Numbered from the stretch's first letter, positions 50,598 to 60,196 are shown. The stretch is DNA of 64,000 nucleotides from Hyphomicrobiales bacterium (GCA_003963455.1 RXJA01000019.1:1-64000), one strand, 5' to 3'. The notes: generated from the sequence alone by a model not told the origin. A program made the numbers and translations.

Positions 50598-51425
50598 ATG
50601 CCTGCAATCACATCCAGTTCTTCCCGCCGCACTGCCCTGGCCGTCGCCGGGGGCATCGCAATTGCCCTTACAGCAGGGGGGATCAGCTATGGTAAGACTG
50701 TTCGGACGATCAAGATCGCCACGTCGGCAGAATCCAGGCCGCTGGCATGGGGCGCGATCGGCGTCGAGCCACAGGGATTTGAGCCCGACCTCCTGAGAGC
50801 GATCAACGCAAAGCTACCGCAGTACAAGTTCGAAATGGAAGGGGCCTCTGAAGATGGGCAGCAGGTCGGCCTTGTCACCGGGAAGTACGATATGGCGGCC
50901 GGTGGCTACTACAAGACGCCCAATCGTATCCAGCAGTTCCTTATTCCGGACAGCCCCGAGGGTGCCAGTTTGATGAAGATCTATAGCCGCAAGGATAGCA
51001 ACATCAATGGAATGAAGGACCTGGTCGGCAAGCGGATCGTGCCCCTCACGGCCGGCGGGGGTACCTACAAGTTTGTCACCCAGTGGCTGGCAGAGAACCC
51101 AGGCTACAAACTCGACGTCACGGCATCGAACGCCGGGGTCCCCTACCCCAATCGCTTGAATGAAATTCAGAATGGCAAGTACGACGCGTTGGTCCTGCCT
51201 TCGAATTTGGGTGAGCAAGCCGTCATTGACAATCAGAAACTCGACATCAAAGCGAGCGAGCCAGTCACCGTCGACAACACCTACCTCCTGATCCATAAGT
51301 CAGATGAAAACAAGGCCCTGGCTGACGACGTGAATAGGGTGCTCAAAGAGCTGAAGGAGGACGGTACGATTACCAACCTCTCCCAGAAGTGGTTCGGCGA
51401 GGATATTGTCCAGTACATGAAATAG
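50598..51425 (+). CDS. Amino-acid ABC transporter substrate-binding protein
   Basis: 275 residues. The N-terminus has a twin-arginine-like pair (SSRRTALAVAGGIAIALTAG) and an export signal. The mature part follows the family 3 binding-protein order: EPQGFEPDLLRAINAKLP, GLVTGKYDMAAGGYYKTPNR, LVGKRIVPLTAGGGTYKFV and a C-terminal LADDVNRVLKELKEDGTITN. Sequence alone does not identify the ligand. AAGGGAACC lies upstream of the start. It is part of the operon running from lysR or the monooxygenase to the permeases. Confidence 0.9.
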   Translation: MPAITSSSSRRTALAVAGGIAIALTAGGISYGKTVRTIKIATSAESRPLAWGAIGVEPQGFEPDLLRAINAKLPQYKFEMEGASEDGQQVGLVTGKYDMAAGGYYKTPNRIQQFLIPDSPEGASLMKIYSRKDSNINGMKDLVGKRIVPLTAGGGTYKFVTQWLAENPGYKLDVTASNAGVPYPNRLNEIQNGKYDALVLPSNLGEQAVIDNQKLDIKASEPVTVDNTYLLIHKSDENKALADDVNRVLKELKEDGTITNLSQKWFGEDIVQYMK

Positions 51426-51490
51426 CGGGTCGCGGGGACCATCTTTATCATCAGCGGTGAGGCTGAAATAGCAAGAAGGAGCGCTTCAAA

Positions 51491-52207
51491 GTGGATGTTT
51501 CTGCTATGATCCCCGAGTTGCTCTCGGCGTTGCCGCTGACGCTCGCCATCACATTTACAGCAATGATAGCCGGCTTCTGCCTGGCGCTCATCGCGACAGC
51601 ACTCCGGGTTCATCGGGTACCGGTGGTCAGTCAAATGATCGACCTTTACGTATCGTATGCCCGAAGTGTTCCCGTCGTTCTCCAGCTGTTCGTCGCGTTT
51701 TACGGGCTTCCATTGTTGGTGGTCTTGTTCGGCGCAGAAGATTTTTTGTCGCCGACGATCGCTGCGATGGTGGGACTGAGCTTTTACCATGGCGGCTATC
51801 TGTCGGAAGTCATGCGGCCTGCATACCTGGCCGTCGATCGCGGCCAACACGATGCGGCCGACAGTCTTGGATACACTTTCCGCCAGAAGATTGCTCGCGT
51901 CGTAGGCCCTCAAGCGGTGCACTTCGCACTGCCGGGCTACGGGAACTCTATCATCTACCTGATCCATAACGTTGCATTGGTCATGTATATCGGGGCGGGC
52001 GATGTCATGGCGACTGCGCATTTGATCATGGAGCGCGACTATAACCAGTACCAGTTCCAAACCTACCTGGTCCTGGCGGTCATCTATTCGCTGATGTGCC
52101 TGGTCGCGTGGCTCATCGTGCGCTTCTTCGAGCGTCGCTCGCCGATGCAAGTGCCAGAGGTCTCAACGACCACTCCGATCAAAAACCAGCTCATCGCCAG
52201 CGTCTGA
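51491..52207 (+). CDS. Amino-acid ABC transporter permease 1
   Basis: 238 residues, HisMQ-type permease with about five membrane segments and the EAA loop (RPAYLAVDRGQHDAADSLGY). The start is a GTG at 51491 with AAGGAG nine bases upstream. It pairs with the permease encoded 17 bp downstream to form a heterodimer, as usual for polar amino-acid importers. Confidence 0.9.
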   Translation: MDVSAMIPELLSALPLTLAITFTAMIAGFCLALIATALRVHRVPVVSQMIDLYVSYARSVPVVLQLFVAFYGLPLLVVLFGAEDFLSPTIAAMVGLSFYHGGYLSEVMRPAYLAVDRGQHDAADSLGYTFRQKIARVVGPQAVHFALPGYGNSIIYLIHNVALVMYIGAGDVMATAHLIMERDYNQYQFQTYLVLAVIYSLMCLVAWLIVRFFERRSPMQVPEVSTTTPIKNQLIASV

Positions 52208-52224
52208 CCTAGGGGTATTCAACC

Positions 52225-52917
52225 ATGTTTGATTCCGATATTTTGCTGCAGGACACCCGGGAAATTCTGGGCGCCGTACCCGTGACGATTGGGATGGCGC
52301 TGGCGATTTTTGTGCTGTCGACGATTGTCGGCAGCATTTTTGCGCTCATAGAGTACAGACGGATCCCGGTGCTGCGAGAGCTCATCATGGCTTACAAGAT
52401 CGTCTTCAAGGGCGTTCCGATGGTCATCGTGATTTTCCTCGCCTATTTCGGTCTGCCACCGGCATTCCAGTTTCTGTTCTCGCTGCTCGGGATCGACGTC
52501 AATGCCCACGAAACCCCCAATTGGGTCATCCTTGTCGTCGCGATTACTGGCTGTGCCGCCGCGTTCCAGTCGGAGATTATCAAGGGAGCTCTGAACGCCT
52601 TCGATACCGGCCAGTCGGACGCTGCCCATTCGCTGGGCTATACGGGCGGCCAATTGTTCCGACGGATCCTGTTTCCGCAGGTGGCCCTCACGGCAATTCC
52701 CGACCTGACGACTTCGATGATGGTCATCATGAAGGCGCTCTCTCTCGGGTTCGCCATCGAGGTTGTCGATATCTTCGCCCAGTCGCAGCTGAGCGCCGCG
52801 CTGAACTACTACTACCTCGAAGCCTTCGTGATTGCCGTCGTGATCTACATGGTGATCGCTTATATCGTCACCCAGATCGCCGACAGGCTGGAGCGGGCGC
52901 TGAGAGTGCGGACTTAG
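52225..52917 (+). CDS. Amino-acid ABC transporter permease 2
   Basis: 230 residues with the permease layout (IGMALAIFVLSTIVGSIFAL, VPMVIVIFLAYFGLPPAFQF) and the EAA loop KGALNAFDTGQSDAAHSLGY. It is the last gene of the operon. After its stop come 150 bp without a gene and then the MITE and RIME-like elements; no convincing terminator was identified. Confidence 0.9.
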   Translation: MFDSDILLQDTREILGAVPVTIGMALAIFVLSTIVGSIFALIEYRRIPVLRELIMAYKIVFKGVPMVIVIFLAYFGLPPAFQFLFSLLGIDVNAHETPNWVILVVAITGCAAAFQSEIIKGALNAFDTGQSDAAHSLGYTGGQLFRRILFPQVALTAIPDLTTSMMVIMKALSLGFAIEVVDIFAQSQLSAALNYYYLEAFVIAVVIYMVIAYIVTQIADRLERALRVRT

Positions 52918-53070
52918 TTTAGGGGTGGAACTGTCGTTCGGGGCGGAGATCCGCCCAAAGAAGCAGAGTGAATGTGGCCGCGACCGCGGTGGCGCGAATC
53001 CGGCGATTGGTGAGATGGCCGGCTTGGGCCAACACAGATTGACGATCTTCAATCCATACTGGCCCTAGAT

Positions 53071-53179
53071 CTAGCAGGTTGTGGAAAAAGGATCGGAGAT
53101 ACCCGTTTTAAATCTGAATTGTGCTCGGTCTGATTCTGATACGTTCCGTGAACAAAACAGTTTTTCAACAGCCTGCTAG
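53071..53179. mobile_element. MITE-like element with 19-bp terminal repeats
   Basis: CTAGCAGGTTGTGGAAAAA at 53071-53089 and its near-inverse at 53161-53179 differ at two of 19 positions. The 109-bp interior has no gene. CTAG at both ends may be target duplication or part of the ends. The AGGCTGTTGAAAAA end resembles those of IS1182-type elements as I recall, so a full-length parent may be found elsewhere in the genome. The right end touches the RIME-like element, sharing CTAG. Confidence 0.72.
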
Positions 53180-53285
53180 AGCAATTCCAGGAAAGTGTAT
53201 AACGGTTTTCCGTCCGGAATTGCGTAAAAACAAACACTTAGAGTAGGTTAGGTTAGCGATCCCGTGAAAAGCTGAACCGCTCTAG
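53176..53285. repeat. RIME-like rhizobial intergenic element
   Basis: The 110-bp stretch begins CTAGAGCAATTCC and ends GAACCGCTCTAG. Inside, GCAATTCC at 53181-53188 pairs with GGAATTGC at 53216-53223, enclosing GGAAA/TTTCC. The pattern AGAGCAATTCCAGGAAA followed by ACGGTTTTCCGTCCGGAATT is the common palindromic intergenic repeat of Rhizobium and Sinorhizobium genomes (RIME type, from memory). It lies between convergent operons and indicates a rhizobial host. Confidence 0.75.
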
Positions 53286-53360
53286 CTCGCACGACCAGCG
53301 AGACCTTGCGTTCAGAGGCGATGATGAGCGAATGCGCTCAGTTAGGCTGCCCGAACTTGA

Positions 53361-54377
53361 TCAAGCCGCATCGGCTTCGGACACAATCAGTGCCGAGCAT
53401 TTCCCGCGATGGAGATCTTTGGCAAATACGCACGCCGAACTGTGCCCCGGAGACAGCTTCAACGCCGGTGGCACCTGTTGCTTGCATTCGTCGATCGCCA
53501 AGGGGCAGCGAGTCCGGAACCTGCAACCCGACGGCGGGTTTGTAGGGCTTGGCACCTCCCCGATCATGACCGGAGCCCGGCGTTGCTTTTCAGCGACCGG
53601 GTCGACTTCAGGAGCCGAGGCCAGCAGCATCTGCGAGTAGGGATGGCTCGGGTGGTCGTAGAGTTCCTGCGATGGCCCATGCTCTACGATTTTGCCGAGA
53701 TACATGACATAGACGCGCGACGCCGCCTGCCTGACCAGAGCAAGGTCATGGGCTATGAACAAGCAGGCCACGCCCAGATCCTGCTGCAGGCGCAGGAACA
53801 GGTTCATCACCTGTGCCCTGATCGACAGGTCCAGCGCGCTGACCGGTTCGTCGCAGATCAGCACTCTTGGATTGACCGCAAGCGAGCGAGCAATCGCGAC
53901 CCGCTGGCGCTGACCACCGGAGAGCTCTCGCGTATGGCGATCCTTGACCGCGTCCGCCAATCCGACCTGGTCAAGGAGTTCCCTGGTTCGACGGTTGCGG
54001 TCGGTTTGTGATCTTATCCCGTCGATCAGAAGGGCTTCGTCGATCGCCTCACCGACCGTCTGTCGGTCGTTTAGGGATGAATACGGGTCCTGGAACACAT
54101 ACTGGAGTGCTCTGCGACTGTTGCGCAGTGCAACGCCGGAAAGCGTGCTTAGGTCTACGCCGTCAAGCAGGACTCGTCCCGCACTTGCCTTTTCGAGGCC
54201 CACGATGGTGCGGCCAAGCGTCGATTTTCCGCAACCGGACTCGCCCACCAGACCGACAATTTCGCCCGGATACAAGTCGATCGAAACGTCGTCGACGGCA
54301 TGGACGAACTTGCCTCGCTGGACGCTTTTGAAACGCGTTTGCAGATTTTCGACTTTGAGAACAGGTTCGCGCGTCAT
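53361..54377 (-). CDS. Dipeptide/oligopeptide ABC transporter ATPase (DppF-like)
   Basis: 338 residues: Walker A GESGCGKST, ABC signature LSGGQRQRVAIARSL, Walker B VLICDEPVSALDLS, switch LFIAHDLALV and the C-terminal oligopeptide domain with the cysteine cluster SGCRFRTRCPLAIDEC that can bind an iron-sulfur cluster in this family. The ATG at 54377 overlaps the stop of the DppD-like gene. It is the last gene of the operon binding protein, DppB, DppC, DppD, DppF. Confidence 0.9.
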   Translation of the reverse strand: MTREPVLKVENLQTRFKSVQRGKFVHAVDDVSIDLYPGEIVGLVGESGCGKSTLGRTIVGLEKASAGRVLLDGVDLSTLSGVALRNSRRALQYVFQDPYSSLNDRQTVGEAIDEALLIDGIRSQTDRNRRTRELLDQVGLADAVKDRHTRELSGGQRQRVAIARSLAVNPRVLICDEPVSALDLSIRAQVMNLFLRLQQDLGVACLFIAHDLALVRQAASRVYVMYLGKIVEHGPSQELYDHPSHPYSQMLLASAPEVDPVAEKQRRAPVMIGEVPSPTNPPSGCRFRTRCPLAIDECKQQVPPALKLSPGHSSACVFAKDLHRGKCSALIVSEADAA

Positions 54378-55369
54378 GCAGCTGCCTTTCCTTGGTTGAC
54401 GACCGTGCAGGCCACAACGACCGCGCCGTCGGTCGACCGCACAAGCGGAGGACGGCTTGCCGAGCATGAGGGAATCGCAAGTTCGCAGCGAGGCGCAAAT
54501 GCGCAGCCCTTGATCGGCGGCCCAAGCGTTGGCGGTATGCCCGGAAGCCCACGAAACTCCGAACCGATGGGGTCCTCACGCCTCGGGATCGCGTTGATCA
54601 GTCCCCTGGTGTAGGGATGGCGCGGTGAAACTAAAACCTTATCCACCGGCCCTCGCTCTGCGGCCCGGGCGGCGTACATGACGACGATGTTGTCGGCGGC
54701 TCCGGCAACCACTCCCATGTCGTGTGTGATCAGGACCATGGCCATGTTGAGCCGGCGCTGCAGATCTTTGAGCAGGCGAAGGATCTGAGCTTGGACCGTC
54801 ACGTCGAGGGCGGTCGTTGGCTCGTCCGCGATCAGCAGTTTCGGCTCGCCGGCCAAGGCGATGGCGATGACGATGCGCTGGCGCAGGCCACCCGACAGTT
54901 CATGAGGGAACTGTCGAAGGCGCGCCGCCGGATCGGAGATGCCGACCAGCTTGACGAGGTCCAGCGCTCGCTCTTCGGCCGCACGCGATGTCATGCCGAG
55001 ATGGAGTTCCGCCATCTCGGCGATCTGCCTTCCGATACGCCGGATCGGGTTCAGCGCGCTCATCGGATCCTGAAAAATGAACCCGATCGACTTGCCCCGT
55101 ATCTTGCGGATCTCGGATTCCGGCAGGCCGATCAATTCCCTCCCGTCGAAGCGCACCGAGCCAGACAAGTTCGTCGTCACGCCTGTGGGCATGAGACCGA
55201 GCGGCGCGAAGTTCATTACGGTCTTGCCGCTGCCGCTTTCCCCGACGATGGCAAGGCATTCTCCTTGCCGGACGGCGTAGCTGACACCGTCGACCGGGCG
55301 CACCGCAGCCTTCGCGGTCAGGAGATCGACCGTCAGGTTGCTGACGTTCAGAAGCGGTTCGTCATACAT
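54374..55369 (-). CDS. Dipeptide/oligopeptide ABC transporter ATPase (DppD-like)
   Basis: 331 residues: Walker [27 protein letters not shown] signature, Walker [15 protein letters not shown], switch [12 protein letters not shown] and a C-terminal cysteine-containing extension ([16 protein letters not shown]). The ATG at 55369 starts the family and overlaps the DppC 3' end by 8 bp. Together with the DppF-like subunit it energises the importer. Confidence 0.9.
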   Translation of the reverse strand: MYDEPLLNVSNLTVDLLTAKAAVRPVDGVSYAVRQGECLAIVGESGSGKTVMNFAPLGLMPTGVTTNLSGSVRFDGRELIGLPESEIRKIRGKSIGFIFQDPMSALNPIRRIGRQIAEMAELHLGMTSRAAEERALDLVKLVGISDPAARLRQFPHELSGGLRQRIVIAIALAGEPKLLIADEPTTALDVTVQAQILRLLKDLQRRLNMAMVLITHDMGVVAGAADNIVVMYAARAAERGPVDKVLVSPRHPYTRGLINAIPRREDPIGSEFRGLPGIPPTLGPPIKGCAFAPRCELAIPSCSASRPPLVRSTDGAVVVACTVVNQGKAAA

Positions 55370-56258
55370 CGGAGTTCTCCTTGGCCCAGCCGGCAACCTC
55401 AATTCGCCGCATGGCGAGCATCCGCCGCGAAAGCGGCTTTGGGACGCGATTGAGCGCAATGGATTCGCCCAGCGTGTTGAAACCGATCACCGCGGCGGTC
55501 AGGGCCAGGCCGGGCAGGATAACCTGGCGAGGATCCGACTCGAGATAGGGCAATGCATCGACAAGCATCTGTCCCCATTCGGGCGTCGGCGGCTGGATGC
55601 CCAGACCAAGGAAGCTCAGGGTCGCGACAGCCAGAGCGGCCGTCCCGGCGTCCGCCGTTGCATAGACCATCACGGCGCCGATTGTGCCGGGCAGCAGATG
55701 GCCGAAGTAGATGCGCCAGGGACTGGCGCCGAGGACACGCAGAGCCTCGATATGCGGCTTGCTCATGATGCTGACCGCTGCGGCCCGGCTAATGCGGCCG
55801 CTCATTGGCCACCAGGCCAGGGAGAGGGCCAGCACCATGGTCCAATAGCCGGGCCCGACGATACCGATCACGGCAAGGGCGGTGATCAGGCTGGGAATGG
55901 ACAAGCCGACGTCGACGATGCGCATCAGCAGGTCATCCACCCAGCCCCGGTGATAGCCGGCGATGGTACCCATAGCGATGCCTATCGTCATCGCTATGAT
56001 GAGAACCGCACCGACGCTGACCAACGAAGTGTTCGCAGCGATGATCAACCGGCTGAGGGTATCGCGTCCGAGATGGTCGGTTCCGAGCCAGTGGGCAAGC
56101 GTTGGTCCCTGACCGGCGTCCAGCAGGTTCTGTGCACTGGGATCCTGTGGAGCGAGCCAGGGCGCGAACGTGCCCAGAGCGACGAACAGCGCGATCACGA
56201 TCAACGCTAGCCGGGGCATCTTGCTCAGGCGGGCTAAAACAGGCTTGAGGCTGTCCAT
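55362..56258 (-). CDS. ABC transporter permease (DppC-like)
   Basis: 298 residues with an N-terminal membrane segment (ALIVIALFVALGTFAPWLAP), the GTDHLGRDTLSRLIIAANTS motif typical of DppC/OppC permeases and an EAA-like loop KPHIEALRVLGASPWRIYFG. The ATG at 56258 has GGAG six bases upstream; an ATG at 56270 is also in frame. It follows the DppB stop by 2 bp. Confidence 0.9.
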   Translation of the reverse strand: MDSLKPVLARLSKMPRLALIVIALFVALGTFAPWLAPQDPSAQNLLDAGQGPTLAHWLGTDHLGRDTLSRLIIAANTSLVSVGAVLIIAMTIGIAMGTIAGYHRGWVDDLLMRIVDVGLSIPSLITALAVIGIVGPGYWTMVLALSLAWWPMSGRISRAAAVSIMSKPHIEALRVLGASPWRIYFGHLLPGTIGAVMVYATADAGTAALAVATLSFLGLGIQPPTPEWGQMLVDALPYLESDPRQVILPGLALTAAVIGFNTLGESIALNRVPKPLSRRMLAMRRIEVAGWAKENSDV

Positions 56259-56260
56259 GG

Positions 56261-57196
56261 TCAGCTCCATTGGCGCCGGATACGGGGATCGGTCATCATG
56301 ACTGCGAGGTCGACGATCAGGTTCACCACGATGAAGAAGGTGAGGAAGATCAGCAGGCACGCCTGCACGACCATGAAGTCCCTAAACTTGACGCCCGCCA
56401 GGAAGTAGTCGCCCATGCCCTGCCACGCGAACAGCGGTTCCACGATGATCGCCGTCGCGGTCATCAGGCCGACCTGAGTTCCGAGCGCATTGATGAACAC
56501 AGGCGTGATGTTTGGCAGCGCATCCCGGAACAGGATGGCGGTCCGCCCCAGACCCTTGCTTTTTGCCGTCAAAACGAAGGGGCTAGCCATAGCCTCCTCC
56601 AGCCCGACGCGAACGACACGGCTGAGCACGGCGGCAGGCAGGACGGCGACAGTAAGCCAAGGCAGCACCCAGGTTTCCGGGCCTTCGAAGCCGAACGATG
56701 GGAACAACTGAAAGGCGACGGAGAAACCGTAGATCATCAGCGCCCCGACGAAGAATGTCGGTGTCGATGCGCCGAGGAGGGCCAGACCGCGCGAAACGCG
56801 GTCCGGCAGTCTGTAAGGCCAGAAGGCACCGAGGAACCCAAGAGCCAAGGCCAGGAGGGTCGCAACCACGGCGCTGCCGGCGATGAGGGTTCCGGTGACG
56901 AACATGCGCTCTGGCAGGTCCGCGCTGACTTCCTTGCCTGTTCTGTAGGAGATGCCGAAATTCCCGCGGACAGCATCACCAAGCCAATCCGCGTAGCGCA
57001 CCAGCAGCGGCTTATGCAGTCCTATCTCTTCAGCAACCTTTTCGACGTAGCCAGGTGTCGTGGCTGCTCCTCTGAGTTCAGCGATGAGGACGGCGACGTT
57101 TCCCGGCGCCGAAACGACCAGGGTGAAGCAGACCAGAGACGCCATGAAGAGCAGTATGAGGGAATGCTTCAGCCGCTTGCTGATGAAGTGGATCAA
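56261..57196 (-). CDS. ABC transporter permease (DppB-like)
   Basis: 311 residues with the DppB pattern: IHFISKRLKHSLILLFMASL, LGDAVRGNFGISYRTGKEVS, VLSRVVRVGLEEAMASPFVL with AKSKGLG (the EAA-like loop), and FAWQGMGDYFLAGVKFRDFM. Six membrane segments are visible. It starts 11 bp after the binding-protein stop. Confidence 0.9.
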   Translation of the reverse strand: MIHFISKRLKHSLILLFMASLVCFTLVVSAPGNVAVLIAELRGAATTPGYVEKVAEEIGLHKPLLVRYADWLGDAVRGNFGISYRTGKEVSADLPERMFVTGTLIAGSAVVATLLALALGFLGAFWPYRLPDRVSRGLALLGASTPTFFVGALMIYGFSVAFQLFPSFGFEGPETWVLPWLTVAVLPAAVLSRVVRVGLEEAMASPFVLTAKSKGLGRTAILFRDALPNITPVFINALGTQVGLMTATAIIVEPLFAWQGMGDYFLAGVKFRDFMVVQACLLIFLTFFIVVNLIVDLAVMMTDPRIRRQWS

Positions 57197-57207
57197 CGCT
57201 CCCTCCC

Positions 57208-58785
57208 CTACTCTGTCAGCGTAATATTTTTGTATGGCATGTCGTACTCGGTGACCGGGCTCGTGAAGCCTCGGACCCGCTTGGAATGCGCCCAGATGCT
57301 GGGAACGTAGAACAGCGGCGCGATCGCCTCGTTCTCGCTTAGCCAGTCGTAAACTTTTTGGATGGCCGGCTGGACATCGTCCCCCGACGCGGCCACAGCC
57401 GCGTTGATCAGCGGATCGAGATTGGCGGCATCCGTGACCAGTTTGCCTTCGACGTCGTTGTTGAAGGTCGAGAGAAACAGCCCCACGACAGTCCCGAACG
57501 GGTCGTATGGAGCGCCATATGTCAAGAAAAAGCCAAGGTCGTACTTCCGTTCGAGCATGTCGGTGTGCTTGGAAGCGTGATCGACGGAACGGATGACCAG
57601 ATCGATGCCGATCTCCTTGAGCTCGGACTGGATGACCTCCGCGACTACACGCGACCCCGGGACCGCTTCAGGGCTGACCACCATTTCGAGCGTCAGAGGC
57701 TTGCCGTCCTTGGCGCGCACGGGGCTACCCGTCCAACCAGCCTTCTCCAGGAGCGTCGACGCCGCCGCCACATCGCGGACGGGAGCGTCTTGTTGCTTTC
57801 CAGCAAATGGCAATGCATCCGAGAACAGGTTGCCCGCCGGCCGGGCATACCCCTTGTAGAGCGCTTGAGCGATGGCAGCGCGATCGATGCCGAGGCTGAT
57901 GGCTTTGCGCACCTGCGGATCCTTCAGCGCTTCGGTGCGATCGGGATTGAATCCCATCACCAGAGTGACATTGCCTGGATCGATGACCACATCGAGCCCG
58001 GCGGCTTCGAGTTGCTTTGCTTCAACCGGGGTCAACGGGGCGACCCAGAAGCCGCCGATCAGGTCGATCTCGTTGGCGCGCAGCGCGGCGACCCGTGCAC
58101 GCGGGTCAGGAATGACCTTGGCTTCGAGACGCTGATAGGTCGGCTTGTCACCCCAATAACCGTCGTAGCGTTCGAAGACGCTTTGGGTATCGTCAGCGCT
58201 TAGCTGGCGCCATGGACCGGTGCCGACGGGTTCGGCAAACTTGCCGTTGGCATCCACGGATTTGGGGCTGAGGAACCGCGGCGGACGGGTATACGAAAGC
58301 TCCTGCATGAGCGCCAGCGGCGGCTCCTTGAAGCGAAGGGTTATGCGGTGGTCGTCGACCACTTCCAGAGCTTGAAAATACTTGGAGCAGTTCATCCAGC
58401 TGAACTGATCGAGTCCCAGCCAGCGCTCCAGGTTCCACTTGCAACTGGCCGCATCGAACGCCGTGCCATCCTGGAAGGTTACACCCCGGCGCAAGGTGAG
58501 TTGCAGTGTCTTACCGTCGTCCTCGATCTTCCAGTCGGTCGCGAGGCACGGCTCGATCTGGCCGCCCTTGCCGTACCGCACTAGCGGCTCGAACATCAGG
58601 TCCTGGATGGCCCAGATTGCGTAATGGCTCTGCGGATCGAGGTTGCCGGCAGGTTTGGCGATAGCCACCCGCAATGTGCCTGCGGCCCCCGCGGCAAAGG
58701 CAAATTTGGCAAAACTGGCATCGGCTAAGGCCAGCCCGAGCGCGCCCGACCCGACCTGCAAGAATGTACGCCTGGTGAATGACAT
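57208..58785 (-). CDS. Family 5 ABC substrate-binding protein (peptide/opine/nickel type)
   Basis: 525 residues. A Tat-like signal (FTRRTFLQVGSGALGLALAD) opens the protein. The mature part has the family 5 pattern: YAIWAIQDLMFEPLVRYGKG, LTLRRGVTFQDGTAFDAASC, KISLGIDRAAIAQALYKGYA-like region near 320-340 and ISLGIDRAAIAQALYKGYAR. It retains features near NikA, but the neighbouring amidohydrolase suggests an organic ligand. The ATG at 58785 has GAGGAG upstream. A putative GntR-type site, GGTATACAAT, lies 82 bp upstream. Confidence 0.9.
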   Translation of the reverse strand: MSFTRRTFLQVGSGALGLALADASFAKFAFAAGAAGTLRVAIAKPAGNLDPQSHYAIWAIQDLMFEPLVRYGKGGQIEPCLATDWKIEDDGKTLQLTLRRGVTFQDGTAFDAASCKWNLERWLGLDQFSWMNCSKYFQALEVVDDHRITLRFKEPPLALMQELSYTRPPRFLSPKSVDANGKFAEPVGTGPWRQLSADDTQSVFERYDGYWGDKPTYQRLEAKVIPDPRARVAALRANEIDLIGGFWVAPLTPVEAKQLEAAGLDVVIDPGNVTLVMGFNPDRTEALKDPQVRKAISLGIDRAAIAQALYKGYARPAGNLFSDALPFAGKQQDAPVRDVAAASTLLEKAGWTGSPVRAKDGKPLTLEMVVSPEAVPGSRVVAEVIQSELKEIGIDLVIRSVDHASKHTDMLERKYDLGFFLTYGAPYDPFGTVVGLFLSTFNNDVEGKLVTDAANLDPLINAAVAASGDDVQPAIQKVYDWLSENEAIAPLFYVPSIWAHSKRVRGFTSPVTEYDMPYKNITLTE

Positions 58786-58866
58786 TGATTGCTCCTCTCG
58801 TTTTCTCGCTCCCAACGCCCTCGGCTCCCAAGGGCGCATTCGTTTTGTATAGACATATTATTGCAT

Positions 58867-58876
58867 GGTATACAAT
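58867..58876. promoter_or_regulatory. Putative GntR operator upstream of the binding-protein gene
   Basis: GGTATACAAT here is the exact reverse complement of ATTGTATACC at 60217-60226, in the divergent region before the amidohydrolase and gntR genes. A second similar half, TTGTATAGAC, lies at about 58856. Two short sites of this type in both promoter regions suggest that the encoded GntR protein controls the whole cluster. Confidence 0.55.
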
Positions 58877-58930
58877 ATAATTTAATTTTCGTATCCAAAA
58901 TCTTGATCGCTTTGTCTGCGCTTTTACGGA

Positions 58931-60130
58931 TCAAGCTGAAGGGTCAGGCTCCATCGTCCCGGCACGCGCCACGACTGTGCCGCGCTTTACGACCAGAGCG
59001 CGGGGTAGATGCGAGACGACAGCGTCAGCCACTGTCTCCCCCTCGAGCAGGACCACGTCGCCCCAACAGCCGGGGGCAAGCCCATAGCGTTCCAGCGCCA
59101 TAACCTGGGCACCTCCGCGCGTGCAGACGTCGAGCGCCACCTCGAGCTCGTCATCGCGGCGGAAATTGTTTCGCAAGCCGACGAACATGGCGCGCTCGAG
59201 CATGTCGCCATTGCCATAGGGGCCCCAGGTGTCACGGATACCGTCATTGCCGGCGCCGACGACCACGCCAGCGGCGCGCAACTTGGCAACCGGAGGCGAA
59301 GGTTGCGAAGCCGGGCCGGTGGTAAGAATCTGGATCGAAAGCTCGGCAAGTTCGTCGATCAGTCGGCCGACATATTCCACGTTAGGCATGCCGAGACAAA
59401 AGGCGTGGCTGATCGCCACCTTTCCCTGCATGCCGACTGCACGCGTGCGCTCCATGATGAGTTCGAGCGAGAACGCGCCAAGCTCTCCCGGCTCGTGCAA
59501 ATGGATGTCGATGGGTCGACCAAAGCGCTGTGCGAGATCGAAAACCGCGTCAAGATGGCCTTTTGGATCGCGATCGATGCCTGCCGGGTCGAGCCCGCCG
59601 ACCACGTCAGCTCCAAGCTCCAGCGCCTTTTGCATAACCCCAACCGTGCCCGGCCGGCTCATCATGCCACTCTGCGGAAAGGCGACAATCTCGATGTCGA
59701 CGATGTCGCGCAGCTCCTCACGAGTGCGCATCACGCCCTCGACGCCGGCAAGCCCGTTTACGGTGTCGACGTCGACATGGCTGCGGATATGGGTAGTGCC
59801 CTGCGCCACCGAGGCAAGCACCTGACGACGCGACTGGCGGATCGGGTCGATGCCCAGGCGAGTCTTGGCCTCGCGCTCGTTGTCGATCTTGTCCATCAAC
59901 CGGGGACCGACCTCGTTGCGGTACCACGGCATTCCGATCAGCGATTTGTCCAGATGGGTGTGGGCTTCGACCAGACCGGGAATGACGATCCGACCACCTC
60001 CGTCCTCGACCCGCACGTCCAAGATCGCCAGACCGGGCTCTATACGCGTGATGCGCCCGGCTTCAATGAGAATATCGCCGTTGATGCCGCCCATCGGGCG
60101 CACATTCCTGATCAGCAGATTGGATGCCAT
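58931..60130 (-). CDS. Cytosine-deaminase-like amidohydrolase
   Basis: 399 residues of the metal-dependent amidohydrolase superfamily, CodA-like branch: VEAHTHLDKS (first metal histidines), THIRSHVDVDTVN, IDIHLHEPGELGAF, AISHAFCLG and the aspartate in GAGNDGIRDTWGPYGNGDML. It probably deaminates or hydrolyses a cyclic or side-chain amide or amine. The actual substrate cannot be read; AtzC-like N-alkyl hydrolases are related. It is divergent from gntR and next to the importer operon, suggesting import followed by hydrolysis of the same compound. Confidence 0.85.
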   Translation of the reverse strand: MASNLLIRNVRPMGGINGDILIEAGRITRIEPGLAILDVRVEDGGGRIVIPGLVEAHTHLDKSLIGMPWYRNEVGPRLMDKIDNEREAKTRLGIDPIRQSRRQVLASVAQGTTHIRSHVDVDTVNGLAGVEGVMRTREELRDIVDIEIVAFPQSGMMSRPGTVGVMQKALELGADVVGGLDPAGIDRDPKGHLDAVFDLAQRFGRPIDIHLHEPGELGAFSLELIMERTRAVGMQGKVAISHAFCLGMPNVEYVGRLIDELAELSIQILTTGPASQPSPPVAKLRAAGVVVGAGNDGIRDTWGPYGNGDMLERAMFVGLRNNFRRDDELEVALDVCTRGGAQVMALERYGLAPGCWGDVVLLEGETVADAVVSHLPRALVVKRGTVVARAGTMEPDPSA

Positions 60131-60196
60131 GCGGACGCTCCTCCCATTGAAACGGCCTACCGTGTCCCCCGCGAGAGATGGCCAGCTATTAGCATC

